This document shows, piece by piece, positions 8,539 to 15,918 of a stretch of DNA of 64,000 nt (its first letter is position 1; each line of letters opens with the position of its first letter). The position numbers were made by a program, and so were the translations under genes. The stretch lies in NCBI RefSeq assembly GCF_903645325.1, contig NZ_CAHJXQ010000003.1:62001-126000 (forward strand). The letters run 5' to 3'. The notes below the pieces were generated by a model that saw only the letters and a list, made by a program, of their open reading frames with translations, searched no databases and had not been told where the DNA came from. Origin of the DNA: Microbacterium tenebrionis. GTDB lineage: Bacteria; Actinomycetota; Actinomycetes; Actinomycetales; Microbacteriaceae.

Positions 8539-9630
8539 GTGACTGCTGAGCGTTGCGGATCCACCGCCGATCCTGCCGAACCCCTTTCCGATGCCGAGCT
8601 GCTCATCGGCCTGGTGGTCTCACCATCCCTGAGTGCGGTGCTCGGCCCCGAGGTCACCACCTCGGTGCGCCAGATTTTGGTGCAGCGGTATCCGGGAGTG
8701 CGCTGGCAACTGAAGATGGCCGAAGACCGGCTGGTCGATCCACCCACCGAGACCTTGGACCTGCTGGAGGCGGCCCGAAACCGAGTGCTGGAGGAGAACT
8801 GGGATTTGGCCGTGGTGCTCACCGAGATCCCCCTGAAGACCGGCCGACGTCCGGTGCTCACCCAGCTCAGCCCCGTGCACGGGGTAGGACTGGTCTCCGT
8901 CCCAACCCTGGGACCCGTGCACGTGCGGCAGAAGGTGCAAGAGACCACCGCGCACGTGGTCGGGCAGCTCCTGGGCTACGACGCCGAAGACCGCAACGCC
9001 CAGCGGGATCTTGCTCGAAGAGCCCACCAGCTGTCCACCGATCTCGACGAACGCCCGGACGACAACGTCGTGCAGTTCACGGCCCGAGTGCTGAGCGGCA
9101 ACGTGCGGCTGCTGCTGGGCATGATCCGCGCCAACCAGCCTTGGGCCTTCGTGGCCCGGCTCTCCCGGGCGATGGTCGTGGCAGCGGCCACCGGCATGCT
9201 GACATTGGTGGCCTCGGACCTATGGGTATTGGCCATGGCCTACGGGCCGGTGCGCCTGGTCCTGCTGGCGGTGATGGCGATCGGGGCGGTGAGTGTCACC
9301 CTGATCCTGGGAGCCGACCTGTGGGAGCGCCCACGGCGGCGAGCCCAACGTGAGCAGGTGATCCTGTTCAATTTGGCCACCACCGCGACCGTGGCCATCG
9401 GGGTTGTGGTGTTCTACCTCGGCTTATTCATCCTGTCCTGGGTCGGCGCGCTGCTGCTCATCGACGAGCAGGTACTGGCCGGTATCGCCGCTCACCCAGT
9501 GAACGCTTTGGACTACGCGAAGATCAGCTGGCTCACCGCCAGCCTGGCCACCGTGGGCGGAGCACTAGGAGCTGGACTGGAGGACGACGATGTGGTGCGC
9601 GCCGCTGCCTACACCCGGTCCAGCACCTGA
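8539..9630 (+). CDS. Unknown four-helix membrane protein of the island
   Basis: About 363 residues from GTG 8539 (GGAG lies only 2 bases upstream; a TTG at 8521 in the same frame is an alternative). The first 190 residues look soluble, with a patterned segment around NWDLAVVLTEIPLKTGRRP and a later GLVSVPTLGPVHVRQKV, then an amphipathic helix. The last 170 residues hold about four hydrophobic stretches (near residues 205-230, 240-260, 285-315 and 333-352). It resembles hypothetical actinobacterial membrane proteins of this layout, but I know no function. It is the only intact non-transposon gene in the island. Confidence 0.7.
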   Translation: MTAERCGSTADPAEPLSDAELLIGLVVSPSLSAVLGPEVTTSVRQILVQRYPGVRWQLKMAEDRLVDPPTETLDLLEAARNRVLEENWDLAVVLTEIPLKTGRRPVLTQLSPVHGVGLVSVPTLGPVHVRQKVQETTAHVVGQLLGYDAEDRNAQRDLARRAHQLSTDLDERPDDNVVQFTARVLSGNVRLLLGMIRANQPWAFVARLSRAMVVAAATGMLTLVASDLWVLAMAYGPVRLVLLAVMAIGAVSVTLILGADLWERPRRRAQREQVILFNLATTATVAIGVVVFYLGLFILSWVGALLLIDEQVLAGIAAHPVNALDYAKISWLTASLATVGGALGAGLEDDDVVRAAAYTRSST

Positions 9631-9679
9631 CACAGCCCCAGACAGAAGAAACTGAAACATCTACGCGTTGATGCCACGT

Positions 9680-9796
9680 CTATGCAGGTGTCATTGCCGG
9701 TCGTGATGACTTGGTGGGCTCAGCGCAGTGCGCTGCCTCGTACTCGGCGGGTGGGGCGTTGCCGAGGCGGGTGTGCGGGCGGGCGCTGTTGTACCT
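9680..9796 (-). pseudogene. IS3-family transposase (OrfB) C-terminal remnant
   Basis: On the minus strand 9793 to 9680 reads YNSARPHTRLGNAPPAEYEA and on to a TAG stop, a typical end of an IS3-family integrase-like OrfB. Upstream the frame is lost at the junction with an ISL3 fragment, so only about 38 codons remain. Confidence 0.75.
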
Positions 9797-9802
9797 GTCG
9801 AT

Positions 9803-9990
9803 CCGGGATCCGCACCGCCCTGCCGGACGCGCGGATCGCAGTCGACAAGTGGCATCTCGTCGCCCTCGCCAACCTCATGGTCACCCAGGTCCGTCAACGG
9901 ATCACCCGGCAACTGCACGGCCGCCGCGGCACCGCCACCGACAAAGTCTGGGCCAGCCGGCAACTGCTGCTCACCGGCTACGAGCAGGAT
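9803..9990 (+). pseudogene. ISL3-family transposase internal fragment
   Basis: The plus-strand frame reads ALPDARIAVDKWHLVALANL and continues through a HGRRGTATDKVW segment to RQLLLTGYE. This is the DDE-domain region of ISL3-type transposases. No start, no upstream catalytic part and no C-terminus are present. The fragment ends near 9990, and unrelated sequence leads into the left end of the IS3 element at 10044. Confidence 0.7.
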
Positions 9991-10104
9991 CAGCAAGCAA
10001 GAACGACCTCGTGTACATCCGCAACGCACTGAAACCGGGGGCTTGACCCCTGATCTTGGACACGCTGATTCCAGCACGATGCTGGGGAAGCGAGAATCTG
10101 AGGG

Positions 10105-10434
10105 ATGGCAAGGAAGAACTACACGGACGAGTTCCGGCAGCGTGCGGTGGATTTGTACGAGTCCACGCCGGGCGCGACGCTGAAAGCGATCGCGGCCGAT
10201 TTGGGGATCTCCCGGGGTGCGTTGAAGGAATGGGTCGACAAGCTCGGATCCGGGACCGCTGCGGCCGGTTCGGTGTCGCCGCCGGTGTCGGTGCGGTCGG
10301 AGTCGCAGGCGGCGAGGATCATCCGGTTGGAAGCCGAGTTAGCGGTCTCGAGAGCGGAGCAGGTCAAGCTCGAGACGGAGCGGGACATCCTCCGTCAGGC
10401 GGCGAAGTATTTCGCTGCGGAGACGAACTGGTGA
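10105..10434 (+). CDS. IS3-family OrfA (helix-turn-helix transposase subunit)
   Basis: 109 residues. The N-terminal helix-turn-helix (YTDEFRQRAVDLYESTPGAT then IAADLGISRGALKEWV) recognises the IS ends. A C-terminal leucine-zipper-like coiled coil follows (ARIIRLEAELAVSRAEQVKL then RDILRQAAKYFA). ATG 10105 lies 61 bases inside the left inverted repeat. Its stop overlaps the GTG start of orfB in GTGA, so OrfB is made by re-initiation or coupled translation. Confidence 0.9.
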   Translation: MARKNYTDEFRQRAVDLYESTPGATLKAIAADLGISRGALKEWVDKLGSGTAAAGSVSPPVSVRSESQAARIIRLEAELAVSRAEQVKLETERDILRQAAKYFAAETNW

Positions 10435-11277
10435 ACCGCTTCCAGTTCGTCGAGGACCACAAGGACGCCTACGGCGTGAAGCGGTTGTGTGAGGTCATCG
10501 AGATCGCCCGGTCCTCGTTCTACGCGTGGCTGGCCGCAGCCCCGGGACGGGCCGCGCGAGCCGCGGACGACGCCCGGTTGGCGGCACGGATCCGGGTGCT
10601 GCAGGACCCCGCGCAGGGTGGTGACCGCGCCTACGGGGCACCGAGGATCACTGCCGACCTCAACGACGGCGTCCCCGCCGCCGGGCGGGTGAATCATAAG
10701 CGGGTCGCTCGGGTGATGCGGGAACACGCGCTCGCGGGGATCCGACTGCGCCGCCGGGTGAAGACCACGATCCCGGACCAGTCCGGACGGAAGTTCCCCG
10801 ACCTGATCGGGCGGGACTTCAGCACCGGGGAGCCGAACCGCAGGTATGTCGGCGATATCACCTACTCCCCATCGCGGACGGCAGCAACCTGTATCTGGCG
10901 ACCTGCATCGACCTCGGGTCGCGCAAGCTCGCCGGCTGGCAGGTCGCCGACCACATGCGCACCGAACTCGTCGAAGGCGCTCTCCGCGGCGCGCACCGCG
11001 ACCGCGGATCGCTGGCCGGCGCAGTGTTCCACAGCGACCACGGCTCGGTCTACGCGTCGAAAGCCTACGCAGCACTCTGCGAGCAGCTCAAGGTGACCCA
11101 GTCCATGGGCGCGGTGGGCACGAGCGCCGACAACTCGCTGGCCGAGAGCTTCAACGCCGCGCTCAAACGCGAGCTCCTCCAAGGCGCGTCGGCGTTCCCC
11201 GATCAAGCCACCGCCTACCGGGCCGTGTTCCGGTGGACGAACCGATACAACACGCGCCGACGCCACTCCGCGATCGG

Positions 11278-11281
11278 CCAG
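11278..11281. repeat. Target-site duplication of IS21, left copy
   Basis: CCAG at 11278-11281 is repeated at 13618-13621. Removing the IS and one copy restores the OrfB frame (GGC CAG ATC ACC). Confidence 0.85.
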
Positions 11282-11344
11282 TGATGGCGCTCATCGAAAT
11301 TCCCCAGAGTTGCTCATCGGAATTCCTCAGGTCGCGTGGTCAGG

Positions 11345-12157
11345 TTAGCGCAGGTTCGTGCCGGTCGTGACGCGGCGGAGTTCGTCTGCGGCGGTGGCGT
11401 GGTGGCGGAGCCGGTAAGAGGCTCCATCGAGGGTGATCACGACGGATCGGTGCAAGAGCCGGTCGAGCATGGCTGCGGCGACGGTGGTGTCGCCGAGGAT
11501 CTCGCCCCAGGCTCCGACCGGCCGGTTCGTGGTGATCACGATGGAGGTCTTCAGGTAGCGCTGGTTGATGACCTGGAACAAGGCTGAGGCGGCCTCGCCG
11601 GGTAGTGGCAGGTAGCCAAGCTCGTCGATGATGAGCAGGGTCGGACCGGCGAAGAAACGCATCATCGTCGACCACTTGCCTTCGATCGCGGCGCGGTGGC
11701 AGCGGGCGGCGAGGTCGGCGGCGGAGGTGAAGTAGACGCGGTAGCCGGCGGTGACGGCGGCGTGGCCGAGGCCGGTGGCGATGTGGGTCTTCCCGACGCC
11801 GGGCGGGCCGATCAGGAGCACGTTGGTGGCGGTGTCGATGAACCGGCAGGTGCCGAGCTCGGCCAGCAGCGACCGGTCGATGCCGGATGCGGCGTCGTGA
11901 TCGAAGTCGTCCAGGGTCTGCCCGGTGGGGAGGTTCGCGAAACGGAACCGGCCAGCCAAGCGGCGGGCGTCGGTGGCGGTGACCTCGACTCGCAGTAGGT
12001 GCTCGAGGGCTTGCGTCAGGGTCCATCCTTCGGCTTGCGCCTGGTCGAGGACGGCGGGGAGGGCGTCCGCGGCGTCGGCGAGTTTCAGGTCGGTGAGGTG
12101 GCCGCGCAGCTGTTGATAGACGCTCGCTGCCGTCGTGGTGGCTGTGGTTGTGGTCAT
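11345..12157 (-). CDS. istB: IS21 helper ATPase IstB
   Basis: 270 residues, a AAA+ ATPase that assists the IstA transposase in target choice and transposition. Walker A is LLIGPPGVGKTHIATGLGHA (about residue 113) and Walker B is LLIIDELGYLPLP (about 173), followed by the sensor segment VITTNRPVGAWGEI (about 203). The start overlaps the istA stop by 4 bases. Length is slightly above the usual 245-265. Confidence 0.93.
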   Translation of the reverse strand: MTTTTATTTAASVYQQLRGHLTDLKLADAADALPAVLDQAQAEGWTLTQALEHLLRVEVTATDARRLAGRFRFANLPTGQTLDDFDHDAASGIDRSLLAELGTCRFIDTATNVLLIGPPGVGKTHIATGLGHAAVTAGYRVYFTSAADLAARCHRAAIEGKWSTMMRFFAGPTLLIIDELGYLPLPGEAASALFQVINQRYLKTSIVITTNRPVGAWGEILGDTTVAAAMLDRLLHRSVVITLDGASYRLRHHATAADELRRVTTGTNLR

Positions 12158-13482
12158 CGGAGGGTGTTCCTGTTCTTCGCGGCCTGCTCGTAAGCGGCCA
12201 GGCTGATCACGGTCGAAGGCTGCGCTGCAGCGCTGGTGAGGGCTGCGGCAGCGCGCAGCGCGGCGCTGCCGGGTGGGATGCGTTCTTTGCGGCGGTGCGG
12301 GCGTCCTGGTGTCGCTGACGCCATCGCGATGGCCTCCAGTGCGGTGACATGGCCGCTGTCGCGGATCGTGACGCCGAGGCCGGGTTCGGCGACCTGGTGG
12401 CGGGCGACGACCGTCCCCGATGCGGTGGCGATGTCGATGATGTCCGCGCCGAGCCGCTGCCGGACCTCGACTTTCGCGGCGGCGAGTTCGGGCGGGACGG
12501 AGTAGCGATTCCCACGCCAGTCGATCAGCGCTTGCCGGGTCGCGGTGCGCTCCTCTGTGATGATCACAGGGAACACAACCGCAGGTAGCGGTCTGAGCCG
12601 CTCGTTCACGAACAGGGCGGACGCTGTCGTCGTCCCGAGCTCGCCCTCACGCCGCCGGTCGTCCTGCCCTGCGGCGAACGTGTTCAGGCTGGCCTGCGCT
12701 TGCTCGAGGGTGAGGTCGTCGGGCAAGGTCCGCCACCAGCGTTGCGCGGCGGTGTGATTGTTCTTCTCGACCACGCCCTTCCTGTTCCCCGACCTCGGCC
12801 GGCAGACCACCGCGGTGACGCCGTGGTGCTTCGCGAACGCGGCGAACTGCGGGACCAGGTCGCCGGTGCGGTGGTCCAGGACCGTCCGCATCCGGTCGAA
12901 CCGCCAGGTCTTCGTGAGCCCGCCCAGCAGGGCGAGCAGGGTCGTCATCGCGGCGAGCAGGTGCGGGGTGTCCATCGACGGGGAGATCACGCCCCGCCAG
13001 ACACCCGAGTGCGCGAGCGACCCGACCAGGACATACGCGGTCTTGCGGCCGAACCCCCAATGCGCGGGCGGGTCGGGCATCTCGACCCAGTCGAACTGGG
13101 TCTCCTCCCCGGGCGGGTGCTCGATGACCGCGTTTGCGCGTTTGGTGACGTGCGCGCACGCGGTGCACGCCGGACGCAGCCCGCGGGCACGAATCTGCCG
13201 CGTCAGCGTCGGATACGACCCCTCGTAACCGAGCGGTCGCAGCTCGTCGAGCAGCGTCACCGCCCACAGGTGCGGGTCCTCGGTCAGTCTCGCGGTGGCG
13301 TAGTCGACGAACGCGTCGAACGAGTCCGGGATGGTGCGCTCACGCATCCCGGGCTGACGTTCACCGTTCAGATACGCGCGGATGGTCTTGCGGTCATGGT
13401 TAGTGCGGCGGGCGATCTCGCTGATCGTCATCCCCTGCCGTTTCAGAGCGTGGATGTCCACGCTGCTCCTCTCTGAGAGCAT
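12154..13482 (-). CDS. istA: IS21 transposase IstA
   Basis: 442 residues. An N-terminal helix-turn-helix (SEIARRTNHDRKTIRAYL) is followed by the DDE/D integrase core: FDWVEMP with the first catalytic aspartate (about 131), RFDRMRTVLDHRTG with the second (about 195), and GVVEKNNHTA carrying the glutamate (about 240). A C-terminal Mu-like domain contains NRYSVPPELAAAKVEVRQ. All core residues are present. The start is about 135 bases inside the right terminal repeat. Confidence 0.92.
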   Translation of the reverse strand: MLSERSSVDIHALKRQGMTISEIARRTNHDRKTIRAYLNGERQPGMRERTIPDSFDAFVDYATARLTEDPHLWAVTLLDELRPLGYEGSYPTLTRQIRARGLRPACTACAHVTKRANAVIEHPPGEETQFDWVEMPDPPAHWGFGRKTAYVLVGSLAHSGVWRGVISPSMDTPHLLAAMTTLLALLGGLTKTWRFDRMRTVLDHRTGDLVPQFAAFAKHHGVTAVVCRPRSGNRKGVVEKNNHTAAQRWWRTLPDDLTLEQAQASLNTFAAGQDDRRREGELGTTTASALFVNERLRPLPAVVFPVIITEERTATRQALIDWRGNRYSVPPELAAAKVEVRQRLGADIIDIATASGTVVARHQVAEPGLGVTIRDSGHVTALEAIAMASATPGRPHRRKERIPPGSAALRAAAALTSAAAQPSTVISLAAYEQAAKNRNTLR

Positions 13483-13617
13483 GAGAACAGGGCCTTCCTC
13501 CGGCTGGTGTGTGGTCAGAGACCACCAGCATCGAGGAAGGCCCGCCTCATGCGGCGGAGCGACCCAGAGTGGGGAATTTCGATGAGCAGAACCGAGGAAT
13601 TTCAGTGAGCGCCGTCA

Positions 13618-13621
13618 CCAG
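13618..13621. repeat. Target-site duplication of IS21, right copy
   Basis: Second copy of CCAG, directly after the right end of the IS21 element. Confidence 0.85.
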
Positions 13622-13761
13622 ATCACCCCGAACAGCTACGAGAACACCTACGCGGCCGCGAGATCAGCTACCCTCACGGAAGCGGCATAACCGAAATGAC
13701 ACCGTGTCCACGATCCGGGGTCAAGGCCCCCGCGCTTGTGGGAACTCCCGCCGCACGACAT

Positions 13762-14172
13762 ATGGCGCAGAACCTGATCCGGCAAGCGGAGTTTGGCGGA
13801 GCTATCCCCGACACCCATGCTGCAAAGCAGGCTGTTGTCGCCAGTGAGCCGTTGCTCATCGCCGACCTCATCGCGCCCCACTCAGGAGAGTTGGGCGTCT
13901 CGGCTGAAGTGCACGGTGTGCTCGACGGGATCCTTGAAGAGCTTCGCGCTAACGCGCTCACGGATGCCTCGGCGCGAAACGTTCAATCGCGCAGTGCGCT
14001 CGCGTCGATTTCGCTGCCGCTCACCTTGCAGGGGCTTCTCAATGCTGAAGTCGGGCTCGCGCTGGAGCTGATGTTCGGCGCGTTGCCACCGGAACGATGG
14101 GCTGCGGTGCCAGCGGTCAGCTACGCCGTCGCGCCTGATCTCACACGGGCTCCCGTCGGTGGGCTGCTGTAG
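13762..14172 (+). CDS. Hypothetical protein, probably 5'-truncated by the IS3 end
   Basis: The frame is open through the right IS3 inverted repeat. The first methionine after the repeat (13762) gives 136 residues with a coherent helical composition (for example VHGVLDGILEELRANALTDA and LQGLLNAEVGLALELMFGAL) and a proper stop. There is no ribosome site before 13762, which suggests the original start was removed by the IS insertion. I recognise no family. Minus-strand frames over the same bases look less protein-like. Confidence 0.4.
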   Translation: MAQNLIRQAEFGGAIPDTHAAKQAVVASEPLLIADLIAPHSGELGVSAEVHGVLDGILEELRANALTDASARNVQSRSALASISLPLTLQGLLNAEVGLALELMFGALPPERWAAVPAVSYAVAPDLTRAPVGGLL

Positions 14173-14284
14173 CAGCGAACCGTCGAGCCAGCGCGTTGTT
14201 CGCCTGGGCAGAAGCGGGCATCCACGCTGTCCGAAGACCTGTCCGTTTACTCCCCGTAGCCGTCCGTAAACGTCCACAGATAGT

Positions 14285-14320
14285 CTGAGCCCCAGACGGC
14301 GATTGCCGCCTGGGGCTCAG
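14285..14320. terminator. Terminator downstream of glnA
   Basis: CTGAGCCCCAGACGGC (14285-14300) and GCCGCCTGGGGCTCAG (14305-14320) form a 16-bp stem with one mismatch and a GATT loop. It lies 52 bases beyond the glnA stop, inside the island, and replaces the terminator glnA lost when the island came in. Confidence 0.7.
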
Positions 14321-14371
14321 TAAACTGCTGGGCTCAGAGACCGGAAGTGTGGCTCTGAGGGCCTGCGGGAA

Positions 14372-14394
14372 TCAGACGCCGAAGTACAGCTCGT
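14372..14394. repeat. Right direct repeat: glnA 3' end
   Basis: TCAGACGCCGAAGTACAGCTCGT is the last eight codons of glnA, repeated with one mismatch at 7896-7918. It overlaps the AGTAC-AGCTC-GTACT dyad at 14383-14397. Confidence 0.85.
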
Positions 14395-15796
14395 ACTCGA
14401 ACGGGTGCGGACGCTGGGCGATCGGGAGGATCTCGTTCTCGATCTTGTACGAGATCCAGGTCTCGATGAGCTCCTCGGTGAACACGCCGCCCTCGGTGAG
14501 GAAGGCGTGGTCCTCGCGCAGGGCCTCCAGCGAGTCCAGCAGCGAGTTCGGCACCTGCGGGATGTTCTTGGCCTCCTCGGGCGGCAGCTCGTAGAGGTCC
14601 TTGTCGACCGGCTCATGCGGCTCGATGCGGTTCTTGATCCCGTCCAGGCCCGCCATGAGCTGCGCGGCGAACGCGAGGTACGGGTTTCCGGAGGCATCAG
14701 GCGCGCGGAACTCGATGCGCTTGGCCTTCGGGTTCGAGCCGGTGATCGGGATGCGGATCGCGGCGGATCGGTTTCCGGCCGAATAGACGAGGTTGACCGG
14801 GGCCTCGAAGCCCTTCACCAGGCGGTGGTAGCTGTTGAGGGTCGGGTTGGTGAAGGCGAGCAGCGCCGGGGCGTGCTTGAGGATGCCGCCGATGTACCAG
14901 CGGGCGATGTCGCTGAGCTGGCCGTAGCCGGCCTCGTCGTAGAAGAGCGGCTTGCCGTCGTTCCACAGCGACTGGTGGGTGTGCATGCCGGAGCCGTTGT
15001 CGCCGTACAGCGGCTTGGGCATGAAGGTGGCGACCTTGCCCCACTGCTCGCACGTGTTCTTGACGATGTACTTGAACTTCAGGATGTCGTCCGCCGAGTG
15101 CACCATCGTGTCGAAGCGGTAGTTGATCTCCTGCTGACCGGCCGTTCCCACCTCGTGGTGCGAGCGCTCCAGCACGAAACCGGCGTCGATGAGCTTCAGC
15201 GTGATGTCATCGCGAAGATCGGCCGTCTTGTCGACGGGGGAGACGGGGAAGTAACCGCCCTTGTACGGGGTCTTGTTGGCGAGGTTGCCGCCCTCCTCCT
15301 CGCGGCCGGTGTTCCACGCGGCCTCCTCGGAGTCGACCTTGTAGAAGCTCTCGCCGGCGGTCACCGAATAGCGCACGTCGTCGAAGATGTAGAACTCCGC
15401 CTCGGGGGCGAAGAACGCGGTGTCGGCGATTCCGGTGGATGCCAGGTACTTCTCGGCCTTCTTGGCGACCTGACGCGGGTCCTTCGAGTAGATCTCGCCC
15501 GTGCGGGGGTTGTAGATGTCGAAGATCATGACCAGCGTCTTCGCCTCGCGGAACGGGTCGAGGTAGGCGGTCGAGACGTCGGGAATCAGCTGCATGTCCG
15601 ACTCGTGGATGCTGGCGAACCCGCGGATCGAAGAACCGTCGAACAGCTGCCCATCGGTGAAGAACGCCTCGTCGACGGCCGATGCGGGGATGTTGAAGTG
15701 CTGCTGCACCCCCGGAAGATCGGTGAAACGGATGTCAAGGAACTTGACGTCGTTCTCCTTGATGTAGCTCAGCACCTCGGACGAATCGGTGAACAT
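14372..15796 (-). CDS. glnA: Glutamine synthetase type I, adenylylatable
   Basis: 474 residues, the main ammonia-assimilating enzyme; it forms dodecamers in the cytoplasm. Motifs: [12 protein letters not shown] (about residue 23), DGSSIRGF (about 53), [13 protein letters not shown] with metal-binding glutamates (about 127), the [15 protein letters not shown] segment (about 213), the [14 protein letters not shown]-site segment (about 269), and [14 protein letters not shown] (about 362). Near residue 400 DLYELPPEE is the adenylylation site (tyrosine) used by GlnE. GGAG lies 7 bases before the ATG. A four-half-site GlnR-type operator lies 63-100 bases upstream. The last 23 bases are duplicated across an island. 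Confidence 0.96.
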   Translation of the reverse strand: MFTDSSEVLSYIKENDVKFLDIRFTDLPGVQQHFNIPASAVDEAFFTDGQLFDGSSIRGFASIHESDMQLIPDVSTAYLDPFREAKTLVMIFDIYNPRTGEIYSKDPRQVAKKAEKYLASTGIADTAFFAPEAEFYIFDDVRYSVTAGESFYKVDSEEAAWNTGREEEGGNLANKTPYKGGYFPVSPVDKTADLRDDITLKLIDAGFVLERSHHEVGTAGQQEINYRFDTMVHSADDILKFKYIVKNTCEQWGKVATFMPKPLYGDNGSGMHTHQSLWNDGKPLFYDEAGYGQLSDIARWYIGGILKHAPALLAFTNPTLNSYHRLVKGFEAPVNLVYSAGNRSAAIRIPITGSNPKAKRIEFRAPDASGNPYLAFAAQLMAGLDGIKNRIEPHEPVDKDLYELPPEEAKNIPQVPNSLLDSLEALREDHAFLTEGGVFTEELIETWISYKIENEILPIAQRPHPFEYELYFGV

Positions 15797-15858
15797 GTAT
15801 CACTCCTGGATGACGCGGATCGGGGCCTTCAGGCCTGCCTGAACAGTAGGGCGAGGGG

Positions 15859-15896
15859 ATTTCCCTCCCGTGTCCGCTTTGTTTCGGCCATGTTAC
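15859..15896 (-). promoter_or_regulatory. GlnR-type operator of glnA
   Basis: On the minus strand the bases read GTAAC-6-GAAAC-6-GACAC-6-GAAAT with exact 6-base spacers. The OmpR-type nitrogen regulator GlnR of actinobacteria binds GTnAC-n6-GAAAC repeated arrays. All four half-sites are recognisable and the first two are perfect. The divergent RDD gene starts on the other side. Confidence 0.8.
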
Positions 15897-15906
15897 AGAG
15901 CATCGA

Positions 15907-15912
15907 TAGGAT
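15907..15912 (+). promoter_or_regulatory. -10 box for the leaderless RDD gene
   Basis: TAGGAT lies 6 bases before the GTG at 15919. Confidence 0.55.
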
Positions 15913-15918
15913 CGATCT

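Larger units (their letters stand above)
11282..13617 (-). mobile_element. IS21-family insertion sequence, complete
   Basis: 2336 bases with ends TGATGGCGCTCATCGAAATT (left) and TGACGGCGCTCACTGAAATT (right, reverse strand). Each end also carries a second inner copy of the CTCATCGAAATTCC-type repeat 23 bases in (11313-11328 and 13571-13586), the multiple terminal repeats typical of IS21. It carries istA and istB on the minus strand with a 4-base overlap. A 4-bp CCAG duplication shows it transposed into the IS3 orfB. Both genes are intact, so the element may be active. Confidence 0.92.
10431..13690 (+). pseudogene. IS3-family OrfB (DDE integrase), frameshifted and split by IS21
   Basis: From GTG 10431 the frame gives the HTH_21-like part (VNRFQFVEDHKDAYGVKRLC) and RRYVGDITY, the start of the integrase core. 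At about 10866 one base is missing (TAC-TCCCC for an expected TAC-CTCCCC). The core resumes in another frame as PIADGSNLYLATCIDLGSRK, with HSDHGSVYAS and the final glutamate region SLAESFNAALKRE. At 11281 the gene is cut by the IS21 copy after AIGQ. The missing end, ITPNSYENTYAAARSATLTE, lies at 13622-13690. The gene is therefore doubly dead. Confidence 0.88.
10044..13723 (+). mobile_element. IS3-family element, interrupted by IS21
   Basis: The left end TGACCCCTGATCTTGGACAC (10044 on) matches the reverse complement of the right end at 13704-13723 with two mismatches; the wider 25-base ends (10042-10066 and 13701-13725) match at 22 positions. Inside are orfA, orfB and the inserted IS21 copy. 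No clear target duplication is seen next to the ends, which suggests rearrangement after insertion. Without the IS21 the element would be about 1.34 kb, a normal IS3 size. Confidence 0.85.
7919..14371. other. Accessory island inserted at the 3' end of glnA
   Basis: About 6.45 kb lies between two direct copies of the last 23 bases of glnA. Its content differs from the surrounding housekeeping genes: one unknown membrane protein, IS remnants, a nested IS3/IS21 pair, and a truncated reading frame. Inside the right copy the sequence AGTAC-AGCTC-GTACT (14383-14397) is a dyad with 5-base arms and a 5-base spacer, resembling a tyrosine-recombinase core site. Insertion leaves a complete glnA (ending GV rather than GL). 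No integrase gene is visible. The integrase may have been lost by IS-mediated deletion or may act from elsewhere. The island interpretation is inference; the duplication is directly seen. Confidence 0.7.

Noticed and set aside
8142-8549. A 135-codon plus-strand frame and a 123-codon minus-strand frame in the gene-poor island part
   Set aside because: No ribosome site, no coherent hydrophobic or helical pattern, heavy Ser/Pro/Arg content, and the frames contradict each other over the same bases.
11290-11328. Short repeated units resembling a CRISPR start
   Set aside because: Only two units at each end; they are the multiple terminal repeats of the IS21 element, with matching inverted copies at 13571-13609. 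No CRISPR array or cas gene is present in the window.
13882-14277. A minus-strand 131-codon frame before the glnA terminator
   Set aside because: Low-complexity arginine-rich composition; the plus-strand frame over the same bases is more protein-like.
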